From contig NW_020825289.1 in the NCBI RefSeq assembly GCF_003286085.1, positions 9,796,001 through 9,860,000 on the forward strand: a stretch of DNA of 64,000 bases, read 5' to 3'. The stretch's first letter is position 1. Every line of letters starts with the position of its first letter. Source of the stretch: Drosophila persimilis (lineage: Eukaryota > Arthropoda > Insecta > Diptera > Drosophilidae). The notes below the pieces were generated by a model. The model saw only the letters and a list, made by a program, of their open reading frames with translations. It was not told the DNA's origin and did no database searches. The position numbers were made by a program, and so were the translations under genes. This document shows positions 34,425 to 47,000 of the stretch, in pieces.

Positions 34425-34469
34425 GGGGCATGGTGTGGCGTGGGGCATGGTGTGGCGTGGGGCATGGGG
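34425..34469. repeat. 17-bp tandem repeat
   Basis: Two identical 17-bp units beginning GGGGCATGGTGTGG, then a partial third unit. Confidence 0.85.
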
Positions 34470-37400
34470 CACTGTCAACTAGCGTTAATTTAATATGCAA
34501 CATTTGCACTTTTCGGTCAGCTGCCTCCTCACGAAACACCAGACAGACGCAGAAGCGCAACCCCGCACTGCCATGCCCTCGAACCCACTCGATCTGGGGT
34601 TCATCGGTTACGCTATCGGTGGCGGTGTCATGTTCTGCGAGCAGCCCTGTTGCCTGCCGGCTCTCTGTGGGCCAGCACCAACCCAGCAGATTGCCTTGCC
34701 AGCGAAAATAGCAATCTACGTGATGCACTTTGGCTGGTCTGCCGAGCGGTGGAGGTGGCAACGGGATTCCGATTCGGAGTGGCAAGGCTTGTTTGATAAG
34801 AACAAATTGTGCACAGTTTCTGTCCACAGTCAACATTTATTCACATCTATAAAACGTTACGCTACGTACATTGGGGAGCTTAAGCGGGGAAATTTAAATG
34901 TGAATTAATTATTCAATAGCTGGAGACCCGGGGACCTACAGAAGCTTTAAGTACTGCGGAACATAAAGTTTGGTCTTAAATTGAAATCAAACAACCTCAT
35001 TGCTAATACATATTCGTATGTATGTACTCAAGTCCATTTATAGCTCTTCTGTTGCCATTCTTAAACATCCCTTTACTTTGGAATCCTAAGAATATCTGCA
35101 TAAAATAATCCCATGGATGTTTTGCTTATTGAAATTTCGCTGTTGCCTTGCCAAAGGATTTCACTTGCTTGGCTGCACTCTTACTCTCAGTCTCTGTTCC
35201 TGCCTCTGCTACTGTATCTCTGTCTCGTTCTGTTATCGGAGAAGCTTAAAGAAACATTTTTATGGCCATAATATTCGGCTTAGTCCCCGTACTCATCGCC
35301 TTGTGTGGGGGCGGTTGGGCGCTGGTGCCCGTATGGGTTCCGGGAAGAGCTTGCAGATATTGTCTGGCAATGGAATGCTTAATACAAAAGCCAAGTTGAT
35401 TGTTCTGAAAGTAGTACTACACATATATGTAACTGAATCATTTGTGGGATGGTGGTGGGGGTGGGGGGTTGCGAGGGAGAAGTTCTCCCGGCTCATTACC
35501 AGGATATTACCAGTCTTCCCTCGGCGGGCGGTGGTGTGTCGTGCCTGGTGGGGTCAAGCCAATGGCAAACAGAATTATTCATAACAAAGCCCCCATAGCC
35601 ACCATTGAGGTGAGGTAGGCTTTGCCGTGCTCGGCTGCGAAGGCCTCTACGGTAAGTATCGGTTTTGTTGGGGCTGGGCGTGCAATTAATTTGCTGGCAA
35701 TAATGAAATCTAGGACAAAATGTTGGCACAAGGAACATCGTTGACAGTTGACTGCCTGCGTCCCGTCTCTCTCCCCCACCTCCCCCACTCCCCCCTCGAT
35801 GTGGAAACAGTTGTTTCTCTGTACCGGGCTCTCCCTTGTAGCATTCAATGAAATGAAATTATTTGCCAGCTGTTGTAATGTGTGTGAGTGGTGCGAAGGA
35901 AGGGGCCTTTCCATGGCCTACATAGCACAGGAGGACAGAAACAGAAGGAGAAACAGAGTTGCCAATGTGTCGGTGTTGGCAACACATCGCGCGCCTCCCC
36001 CACCTCCCCATCGTTCACATGCTCTCCTCCAGATCTGCATATCAATTGCCGGCAGCCTCAGACGGGGACTCGAAAGCGTTATATATTATATCCCACTCGC
36101 CACCCATTCACCCCGCCCACCCCCAGCCAGACCATGAACTCTGCCCCCACTGCACGGTGTTCGCTCTGATGTCGAGCTGTTTGTTTTTCATCTGGGCCAT
36201 GTTTTTAATCAAACTAAAATACCTGGCAACGCCAACAGGAGCAGAGCCCCTCCCCTCTGATTCGTTTGAGGATAATCGAGGAGTCTGGGGGAATGCTCAG
36301 TTCTATTTTGCTCTTTTATATTTTGATTGAATTGAAAGCGAGTCGCAAGGAGTTGATATACGACAGATGGTTCCCATGAAATGTACATGGAATGATGATG
36401 CGAGATATATAATATTTCATGTACAGCAAAAGGAATTCCAAAATCCAGCTTCAAGACTAATTATTGAGACGGTCCGTAGATAAAGCCAATCAGAGATAGA
36501 AACACTAATTATCTAAGCATATATTATAAAAGAAACTCTGGATAGCTCTGACAGATGGTATCTTTAAGCTGTTTTTGGGGGATCATCCCACCGAAATTCA
36601 AATTTATTGCTTCAGTTTTATCTGAAACTGGCCATCATAAATTCTCCAGTCTATGACAGACATCGCCAGCAGTTTTCATTGTTTTATTTTCGTTAGAATA
36701 TGCTATTTCCAAAAGAATTATTTCCATCCATCTGAACTGTTTAAATAATTGAAATTCCGACAGGAAGGATCCGAGTGTCGATTCAATAGTTGATAATCGA
36801 TGGGAGTTTGTATTTTTATGAATCAAAAAATGGCACTCGACTGCGAGCAGTTCATTTGATCTGTGAAGGAGTCAAGGAGTCAATGTGGCAAGCTGTCGGA
36901 AGCAAAAGTGAGTTTCCCCAACACACCCCGAGTCAATGTGTCAGATCTAATTCCCCGGTAACATAGACCTTGATTACCCTGCAGAGTACACCCATTACAG
37001 GGGGGAGGGGCCCTATCTTCTCTAACTACTGTGGCCTAATCCTTTGGCCTTCGTTCCAGACAGCCGCCTCGCTTCGCCTCGCCTCTCCTTTTGACCCGTT
37101 TTGATGGCGTTTGACACTGATTGGACCTGCAATGGCGACACTGGATAATGACGTTGTCGGATGCCGTGCCAAAAAGTTATCAATGAATCACTCTAAGTGC
37201 GCTAATTTGCCCAGCGCCATAAGCCCGGCCATTATTTGCATATTCCCCATCTGTTGGCTTTTGTTTGTCGATTTAAATTGTTAAGATCTTAATGCTATTG
37301 TTGCTGCTGTTGGTTTCTGGCTGTTGCTGTACTTGTTGATGCCTTTCATCAATCAAATGTCCGCGGCTCAGTCGTCTCCTTGGGAGCAACAACAGTTGAG

Positions 37401-37870
37401 AATTTATTGTAATTTGTTTGAACAGCTGGCAAAGGCGGCCATCACACGGAGGCAGGAGGCAGCTTTTGTTTGGCCAGAGATTAGTCAGGCTGGTCCTGCC
37501 CCTCCTCCTTCTCGAGTCCAGTCGCGAGTCCCGAGTCCCGTGCTCCGAGTCCCGACTCCCGAGTCTCGTGTACGTGCGGACACGCAAAAATTGCAGAGCC
37601 CTGTCTCAACTAATGATAATTACATTCGACGTGGCCTTCGCACTGGGGGCACCGTGGAGTGGCCGTGGCAGGGCGTGGGAGGTTGGTCCTTTAAGCCGCT
37701 TTAAGCATTAAGGCCAACACCTCCCGCGACACCTATTTATATATAAGCCACCGCCTGCGACATCCCCGACTTGCAGCAGCAGGCTTAATTTTAATTATCG
37801 CCAAATTGCGTTACATTCACAGCAGGACACAGAGAGCAATTATTCTAGACATAAATTCATCGATGCAAGT

Positions 37871-38020
37871 ACAGTGCGTTTCGTAAGGGTAGTTCACGCT
37901 TCTGGCCAATGATTTCAATCGTCGATTGATCGATAATTAATCGCAGAGGACTGCCTCAATCGATCGAAGTTGAACTCCCGTGTTTTCTCGCCTAGTTAAT
38001 ACAGTTTCGAAACGCACTGT
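37871..38020. mobile_element. Candidate MITE, Tc1/mariner type, about 150 bp
   Basis: The ends carry a perfect 13-bp inverted repeat, ACAGTGCGTTTCG at 37871-37883 and its complement at 38008-38020; weaker pairing continues inward. The termini start CAGTG, as in many Tc1/mariner elements. The left flank is TA, the expected target duplication; the right flank reads TC, so one side would have mutated. The inside has several CGAT-rich palindromic words and no coding capacity. Confidence 0.5.
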
Positions 38021-41000
38021 CCTGGCATAAGAAGCTACATATATTCACTTAGGTTTCAATCAATGGCCAAATATTGAATTACAAGAATCAATTAATTCAA
38101 TTTCTGGTGGCTTTGCGGCGGCTTCCTTCAATTGGAAACGAAACTCTCGATAGTTTCCGTGTGGCAGGGTGAAGGGGAAATGCCTCAATTTAAACCGTTT
38201 TAAAGGTCAAAAATGGCGCCCTTTTTGACAATATTTCCAGAGAAGGGCCACCCGGGAAGCCGAGCCAAGTGCAAGTGGGCAAAGTGACAATGGCCAAAAT
38301 GCAATTTATATTCCCAGCGAAATATTCCGATGCCATGGAGGGCTCGCCCACATCCGTACATCCTCACATCCTCGCATCCTCACATCCGCTTACTTTATTA
38401 CGTTCCACATCAAGTGACACGAGAGAGAGAGAGAGAAGGACGGCAGCCATTGAAGTGTGTTAATTATTCAAAGTTGCTCATACGCAACGTTGTCGCTGTC
38501 TGATATGCGCCATATACCTCGATATTCATGCATTGATGCGAGCCACCATATAGATTCCGGTTACGTAAGCGGCATTTCGTATGAGTTTCCAGAAATCGTC
38601 GGCATCTCTTGAGGTGTTCTTGCCCCTTCCTCGTTCTCGTTCTCGTTTATGCAACCAGGCGCCCCACAATGTCCGTGTCTGTGCGCTTTTCCGTTTGGCA
38701 TTTGCCGCTTGCCGCTTGCCGCTTGCCTCTTAGCGAGTATCATGAATGTTAAATAAGCTTAAATTGATTGACAATTAAGATTTCGTTGTTGGCTGATGTG
38801 ATCCGTTGCAGCGAAAGCCGTGTGGCAGTAGCCGCGATATGCATGTCATGTAAGCCACTCAATCAGTTCATTTAGCTAGATAGTGGGCTTCACTAATTAA
38901 CCTCAACCTCAAGCGGTACGTAGGTCGACAACGGGCGGGGGGATGCCACAACCGCGCTGGCAAGGGACTGCCAAAAGTATGCTAGGAAAAAAGTGAATAC
39001 GATGCGATACCAGACGAAGTTTACAGAGCGATGGGAACAATGGGATAGCAGGGGATGCCAGAAAGGATAGATCGAATGGGAAGCTCTCTTCGGATTGGAG
39101 CCTTCCTTTTCTGGCACCACTCGACACTTCTCTGCGGTGCAAAAATGATAGAAAACATAGTAGAATTGTCATATCATATGTTTGTGCATGCGAATGTGTT
39201 TGAATATGGATGGGATCGATAATATTGATTGAATTTTGCTGCGACTTATTGCCATTTCTTGGTTCTGCGTGCAATATTGCTGGCGAAGGGGGTTGCGGGG
39301 TTGGGGTTCTGTGAGTCACTTGTGTAAAATATTTGCACTGTTTGTCATTACAATTGATTGCCAGCAAATCATGTGCACATGTTCCGGAACACCCTCGATG
39401 AAGTCTCTCGATGGCGGACCCACATCGGATCTTCTCCTCCCCCCTCGCCGCAGAAGCTAGTTTGGCGTGAATAATTCCACTAAATACAATAAAAACATTG
39501 CCCGCCTGCGGCATTAAGAATTTGCATAGAGATGAAAGCCGCCTCGCAGCCGGAACTGTGCCACACAAAAAAAGTGAAAAAATAAAGAAAATAAAGAAAC
39601 GTTGATGAGTTTGCGGCTGTGCGGGGGGAGGCTCCCGTCTAGGGTGGGTCACTCCTTGTTAGGCGCCACCACCGCCACCACCACCACCACCGCCACAGCC
39701 AACGCCCTCTCCCCGGGGCCCAGGATGTAAATAATAAAAAGCACATTAAACAGCATTTTCTTTCATTTCGAAACGAAAACGAAACAATTCCATCTTCCCC
39801 ACTCGGACTAGGCCCCACGCCACACCCTCCCACACACACACACCAGACCCAGACACACACACAGACACGAACAAAGGCTGACCGCTCTAGAAGTATGCTA
39901 CGGCTGCGGCACGGCTGGCGACGCGACGCTTTGACACTTGTGGCGGACGGACGGACTACTTACAGTGGCCCGCATAACGGCCCTATGGGGCACTCTGCCC
40001 GACTTGAGGCTCTACGGGATGTACCTCCAATAGAGTGATTTTATCGATAATAATTTTCACTTTTTTGTGCAGCTATCGAGGTAAAGGATACCTCGATGGA
40101 CTTCCCATCTCGGGCCCATCAATCATTCAAACAAATGTTCCCTACATTTGTAAGATTCTCTGAGGGCATTGCCAGTTCGTGGTGGCTGCAGCTCGTTCCA
40201 GGCTGCCACAAAACTGTGCAAGCTGCTACTTGTGCCACTTGCTGCTGCATTACTGCCACGTTCCGCTGTTGCAGTGCTCTTCCGTGGCACGCCTCTCCGC
40301 CACGCCACGCCACTCATTTTCACGTCCAATTTCGTTGGGCCCAAGAGGGCTTCCTGGCCGCACTTGAAAAATTTAACAGTTGCCGCAGTCAGTGCGCCTC
40401 CACCTGACTGCCGCTGCCAGCTTGGCTTTTATGATGCCACGGCAGTGGCCAGCTCTCCCTCTCTTCCTCCCTCTCTCTCTGTGCAGCAGCTGTCTCTGTC
40501 TGCTGTGAGTGAAATGAAATGTGAAATGTAATCCAGCGTCATATGCCTTGTTTATTTGGCTGCTCGCTGCTGGCTGCTGTCTGCTGTTTCATCTGCAGCT
40601 GCAACTTCTGCGCTCCTGCCACCACTGGGACTCTGCCATCTCCCCACGGTAATGTTGCCAATTGAGCTTGATTTGGGGAATGCTTTCTGACAGACTGCAA
40701 AATTAACTGATGCCACAAATGATGCCGAATGTTCGCTATTCGATGCCCGAATTCCGCCCTCTGACAGGAGAGACAGGGAGCCATATCCTGTTGACGAGAT
40801 TTTCACATGTGGCAGACATGAGTTTTCACCGGCTGTTTTTCCGGCTAGTTCTCAGTAATCATTTGGTTTACCTCAACTTGCCCAACTGTAATCCGATTAG
40901 GGTCGGTCTAGCTTCTCTCGAGCCTGTGTGCTTCCTGGAACTGCTATTTGCTGGATGCTGGGAACTCGTTCTAAGCTGATTTAACCAGTCGTACGGGGGA

Positions 41001-44000
41001 AATGCATTCCCCTCCCTAGAACTTGGAAGTTGTCCCTCCAACTTTTAGCCGTAATCTTTGGGCCCAAATATTTAAAATGCAAGTCAAGTAATCAGGAATT
41101 CAGCCATCGACTGAGTAAATTTGCATTTCCGCTCCTCCAGCCTCCTTCCAGAGAACTTTAAGCGGCTTTGGCTCGCCTCGTTATACTCAATTTATAATTA
41201 ATTTAATTTCAAAGAGTCGAGAATAATTGATTTCGGGCAGACAAGAAGAAAGGAAGGAGGGGCAAGGAAAGGGAAGGGAAGCCGTGGCATGGAGCGGAAA
41301 AGTAAGGTATTCATTGGCAACAATTGTTTCCGCACTGCCTCCAATCGGCGGCGTGCATCCACCATCTTGAGCTGATTTCACATTCAGGCTTCTCAGCGAA
41401 GAGTTCTCACAAGTGCCACAGAAAACACAGCGCAATATCTTTATAGTGGGGACTTTCCAATCGGTTCGGATGTACAAAATGAGGAGAAAGGCAGGTCTTA
41501 GTTCAAGCCAATTACTGGAATATTGTGCACACGTATTTAAGCAGATTTAATGCCTATATTTTGTATTCAAAATAATGTCATTCGGTATAGGGATCCACCA
41601 AAAGCTTTCCCTGTTTTCCACTCCACGACTACTCGTCGAACAGACTCTCTCGGATATGCTCTCGATGGGTGATGATGGCTCGTTGAGCACTATAATTCAT
41701 ACAAGTACGTTTGCCGTATGCAAATGCTGTTTAAGGGGCGGGGGGACCGGGCATAATCTGCTGACCTATGGATATGATAGATGGACTGAGTCCCGGCATT
41801 TGCATAAGCCCGATGCCGTCGCAGTGCAGAAGCAATCTTCGCCGCATTATCCGGTATCTGCATATAGTAGTACTCCTTCTCCGTGTTTGTGTGTTGTCTG
41901 TGTATCTAATGGCCAAGTAGAGCAAACGGAGTCAGGAGCAGAGCTCTGCGAAGGTGCATTCTGATGAGCCGAGAGTGCAGTTCGCCAATTGAGGGGCGCG
42001 AAAGGGGGCGGAAGGGTATGGGTATGGGTGGAGGAGCGAGGTCGAGTGCTGGCTAAATATGTAAATTAATGAAACCAAGCCGAATGCTGCCGCGGGCCCT
42101 GGTACTCGTGGAGGTTTCCCCTTTGAACTATTTTTGGGTTTTGGCGTTGACGAGTGAAGGCTGAAGCGATACTGGTGGCAAGTGCGGCTAACAATGCCGC
42201 ACTTGGAAGGTGGCAGGGCGGCCAGGGGGTCACACTTGACATAACAGCCGCAATAGCAGCTAACAACCTACGCGGCAGCGACAATAAAAGCAACCAAAGG
42301 ACGAACAGCGAACAGCGAACTGCGAACTGCACTAATAACTGACACACAATGACATGAAAACAGTTCCTAATAAACACTCGAAAGCGTGTTTTGCCTCCTT
42401 GCCTCCACTTCACTGCGGTAACCCTAGACACACAGAGACACAGAGGCACATAGGCACTTGCAACCCAATAATAACTGTGACCGCATTGCGTATACGTCAT
42501 GTGCCATTGCCACAACAATGGCCGCGACACTGCCGACGAGGCAAAGTTTTTAATTTCCTGGATATATTTATTTTAATTACAAGCGACTAACACTCGAGAG
42601 CACACGCCGCCACGGAGCTGCGGCTTTTTAATTAATGAGCAGTTAATGAAACTACAAATGTCGAATGCAGGCTGCACCTCCCCAGTCCCCACCCACTCCC
42701 CACTCTCGTATGTTCAGGCATTTTTTTGCGAGTCCTAATTGAGTTTTTATTTGTTTGTCTGGCATTTTATTCGGTTGGTTGTTTGTCTGGGGTTTGGCTA
42801 ATTGTTGGTCAATTATAAATGTGGTTGAATGACGCTAAAAGCATAGATGAAACTGTACCATTTTGCTCCCTGCCGCCCCGCTGCTGGCCGACCCAAAGCC
42901 ATTTCGACAACGAACATGGGTCTCCCCTTGCACTTCTGGTGCTTGTTCTCTGAAGAGCCAAGGCACTGCCTCTATAACCCGTAAATACTTCTGTTAACTG
43001 CACTTTCCGCTGTGCCCATGACCCCGGTAATGGCTTGCCCGCCGCCCATGCCCTACTCTCCCGAAGCAATGGCACTTTCGCTTTAATTCGAGCTTTCTTA
43101 TCATCGCAAAACTATCGTTTTATGGCCCGTACGCAAACGACAGATATCTTCGAATGGCAATAAATTATTTTCGAATGCTTCAGCAGTGCTCCGGCGTATC
43201 TGCACGTCATTTGTCAATCGGTAATGGACGGTAATGGATATAGACGCTATACAGACACTATCAGTGCCGCCCATCTCCTCCACGGCGAACAGCAACAATC
43301 GAAAGCCTTTATCTGCAGCATGTTTATTTTTCGTTAATATAAATCACTTAGCACATCGGCGTAATCGAGCTCCCAGCCCACGCCACTTAGCATGGGAATC
43401 TGCCGAAAATGAGCAACAACCAAATTCAAGTTTCGCTAATAATTGGGGGCTAATAATTCTTTAATTACTTTCCTTACAGGCTGCGATTAGGTGCGAAAGG
43501 TGGAGCGGGGGCGTGCCCCCAACACGAGAACGCCCACGCGGCGACTGGGGAATTGGCTGAAATTGATGGTGGTCAGAGGGCTCCTGCAGAAGGGAGCCAC
43601 AAAATGTAAAATTCTGCTAAAGTTAGGAAAGGTTTTTAGCAACCTGAACAATCGATCCCCATCTCCCACACGAACACGAACACACACAACACACAGATAT
43701 CCAGTGGAATTTGTGCCAAAGCTCGACACTGATTTTGCCTAAACGATAAAGTCAGGGAAAGGGTCCTTTATGCCCAGGACAGAGCAGAGCAGGGGCGCAG
43801 AGCAGGGCGGACCAGGCCAAGCATAACAGTTTAAATGCGAGCTGGGTCTATTAAAAAACCAAATGGAGTACACACCAGCACATATCCACTTAGGGTGGGG
43901 GGTGGCACTGGCGCTGACAGGGTGGCCGGGTGGCTGGGAGGAGTGGGCGAGGGCGACATGCCAACACAAAAGCCAACATGCAATTTATGAAGCAGCTTTT

Positions 44001-47000
44001 TGCTGGCGGGCCCGAAATGCTCGTTTGAAGCTAACGAAATGCTGCAGATAGGGCCCGACCTGCCCGAGAACGAGGGGGGCCATGGTGGGGAGGGCAACGG
44101 GGGGATGACAGAAGCGTAAGCAGGAAAGCGTAAAAAAACATCAAGTACAGGAATGCGACTTGATTACGGGCGAGCCAACGAAGCGGAAATGCTCTCTCGA
44201 CATTCGACTTGTCGGTGATTGATCGGCAATATAGGAATGAAACGTTCTACAGTATTTCCCAATTGTGGCCATTCCCAGCTGGATGTGGGCTATAGACCTC
44301 ATCAGTCCGATTCGCAGACTCGCAACGGGCTCGCCTGATACATAGATTGTTCTCGTTTTTCCTGCGAAGAGTCTTTAAGGACCCCACAGTCACGTGGACA
44401 AAGGGCACAAAAGAACCCAGCAATCTCTCCCAGCACAAAGAGTAAGATGGGACGAGTCAGAGGGTCAGAGCAGCCTGGGTGAGTAGTGCAGGCCCTGAAG
44501 TCTGAGGATGGTGCTGGAGTAGAGTGCGGTCGTGTCTCCAGGGAGAGCGACGCCAGTGGAGTCGTGGCACGTTCGTGGCCAATTGTTTGCCTGAAGAACA
44601 CTCCAAAGTACGTACATACAAGCCTATTGAATTTATAGTAACAAACATAAACATATCCGCGATGCGGGGCCTCCCCTGTGGTAGCTTGCTCTGGTAGAAA
44701 AATGATATGCTGAAGCCATTTGTTATCCTTAAGCCAATTTGGGCAGGAGTCAGAGCCACCATTCACTTTCCACCGTCTCCCATTCGAAACTCTGTTACGT
44801 GGCATCCGTGATCCGAATCTCACGGCAGCCGGCTAAAATTTGCATGCAGCCAGGTCAGGGAAAGTTACCTTTACCCCTGGCTTCACTCCCCTGCACTCCA
44901 CTCCACTCCACTCTATTCGATCCAGTGCAGGGGTCAGCCGTTTTTATGTTTTTGGCTTTTCGATACGTGAAGCTCAAGTACAATTTTCAATGCTGCATTT
45001 ATTACAGCAGCTCCTGAAACGTTGCAAAAGTTATAGCTCCGCCCCGTGCCCGTTCCCGTGCCCGTCCCCGCCCCGGCCTTTGTTCTGTGCCCCATGCCTC
45101 ATATATTAATTGGCTCCACAACAAAGGTGGCACAGAAATGGCTTTCGTGTCGAGGGCTGCAACTCTTTGAGTTTCCAATATTTGGGTTTCCATTTCAAGT
45201 GCTGTTTTTCTTTTTTCTTTTTTGGCTATTTAATTACACTTCTCTCAAGTTCAGAGAATGGCCACACAACGAAGTGTTGCATTCCAATATTGGGAAAGTC
45301 TTTCAATTTCGTTTCGGGCGGAGGAAGTTAAGATTAAAAATTCATTCGTTTTTAATCAGACAGGCAGCTGTGTGTCCCATTAGCTAATGAGGCATACATA
45401 TATTGTGTGTATCGAATGGAATATCGAATCAGTGGAAGAACAGCTTGTGGAACAGATCCCATCCAGCTGGTTGCGAGCGGCATCAGCTAGGAATAAATAC
45501 TGTTTATGGGGCTTTATAGAGCCAGTTTTTTATGTGCGTTTCAAACTTTTAGCACCACCCCCGAAAAGGCATAAAGAGGGAGCCCTTAACCCTTTCGCCT
45601 GACACAGTTCTGTCCGTCCTCGAACCCGGACTGGAACTACCTTCTCGTGCAGGCGCCCTGTCCTGTGGCCCTGTTCCCTTAAAGCAATTGTCCGCGACCC
45701 AGAGCAGAAAGCAAATAATTTTGGCAGCGAAATGTCACATTTTATTGTTTGTTCCATCATATTGGGGCTGGTGGCAGCGAAAGTGGAGCAGACCCGAGTC
45801 AGAGGCCCTTCATGCCATGGCCTAATAAAAGTGCGAGCCGGAGTAGGAGTCGGAGAAGGAGGAGGAGCGGGAGCAAGAGCCGGACTGTTCCGACAGTTGC
45901 TTCATGGGACATTCGAGCAAAACACGACCCAATTCCAGACGTGCCTTATCGCAGGGCTCGAGTCGGGGACTTCCCGGACAAAAGAGCAACAAACAGCAGT
46001 AGCAGAAGCTAAATAATAATAGAAAACAAAAATGTGTCACGACTCATGGCAGAAGCAACAGCAACAGCAGCAATAATTACAATACGAGTAGCAACGACAA
46101 CTATAACACGTCAACATTTAACAAATTGTTATGCAGATTTCGTGGATGGGAATTTCCCATGAGCTTTCTTAAAGGCTGGCGGAGGAAAACCCAGGAGTGT
46201 ACCCCCTCCACCCCCAATTAGAAGCGATTTCCGCTGGCGCTCAGCACACGCAATATTGAATCAATTACAGAAATGGCTCCCCCGCCGCTCCCTATCTGGG
46301 GCATCAATCTGATTACAATTGAACATAAATTGGACTTGCCCCAGTCCCAGTCCCAGTCCCTCTAGCAGTCCCCTCGCCGCACCATCCACAAGCACGAAAG
46401 GGATACCCTCTTTGAGGAAAAGTAATACCAAAGTGGGGAGCAAGTTTTTTAAAAATGTATGCCAAAAATTCTGGGAAAGTTGTGATGAAAATACAGCTGT
46501 AACCCACAAGAAATGGGGCACGGGTACGGTAATGAGAGTGTGCCAGAGTCCTCCCCACATCACATCCCTCGGCAAAAGGGTTCCGGCCTGGCCGCAAAAA
46601 CCAGTGACGTAAAAAGTTTCCATTCATCAAGGAAAATGGCTTTGAAGTTTCCAGTGAAGTTCTAGCGAAACTAAGATGGAAATTAACTTGGAATTTTGAT
46701 ATTATTTTCTGGCTCTTTTTCCGTCTCCGTCTCCGCGTTGCGGTCGCTGCTGACTAGTGACGTCATCGACATAATTACGTATACGCCGTGTACAGCGGCC
46801 CCTATCTGCCAGGCAAGGGATGGCGAGGTGTCGATGGAGTTTTGGTCTCCAGCACTGCCTGCCGTTGCCATTGAATGTCATAAAAATGTGTTTGAGGTAA
46901 GGTTAACAATAACAAATAAACATGTGTCTCTGTGTCTGTGTCTGCGAGTGTGTTCTGTGTGTATGTATGTGTGCAAATGTGCAAAGGAGAAGCGAAAAAG

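Larger units (their letters stand above)
30146..37870. other. Non-coding region, no gene supported
   Basis: The first few hundred bases probably hold the TBCEL promoter and 5' leader. The rest is AT-rich sequence broken by simple repeats. Open frames here are short, lack splice-linked continuation and show no family motif. It may carry distal control elements of flanking genes, but nothing specific can be named. Confidence 0.5.

Noticed and set aside
33848..34469. CRISPR-like spaced repeats
   Set aside because: The repeats are contiguous short tandem units without spacers, and the host is a fly.
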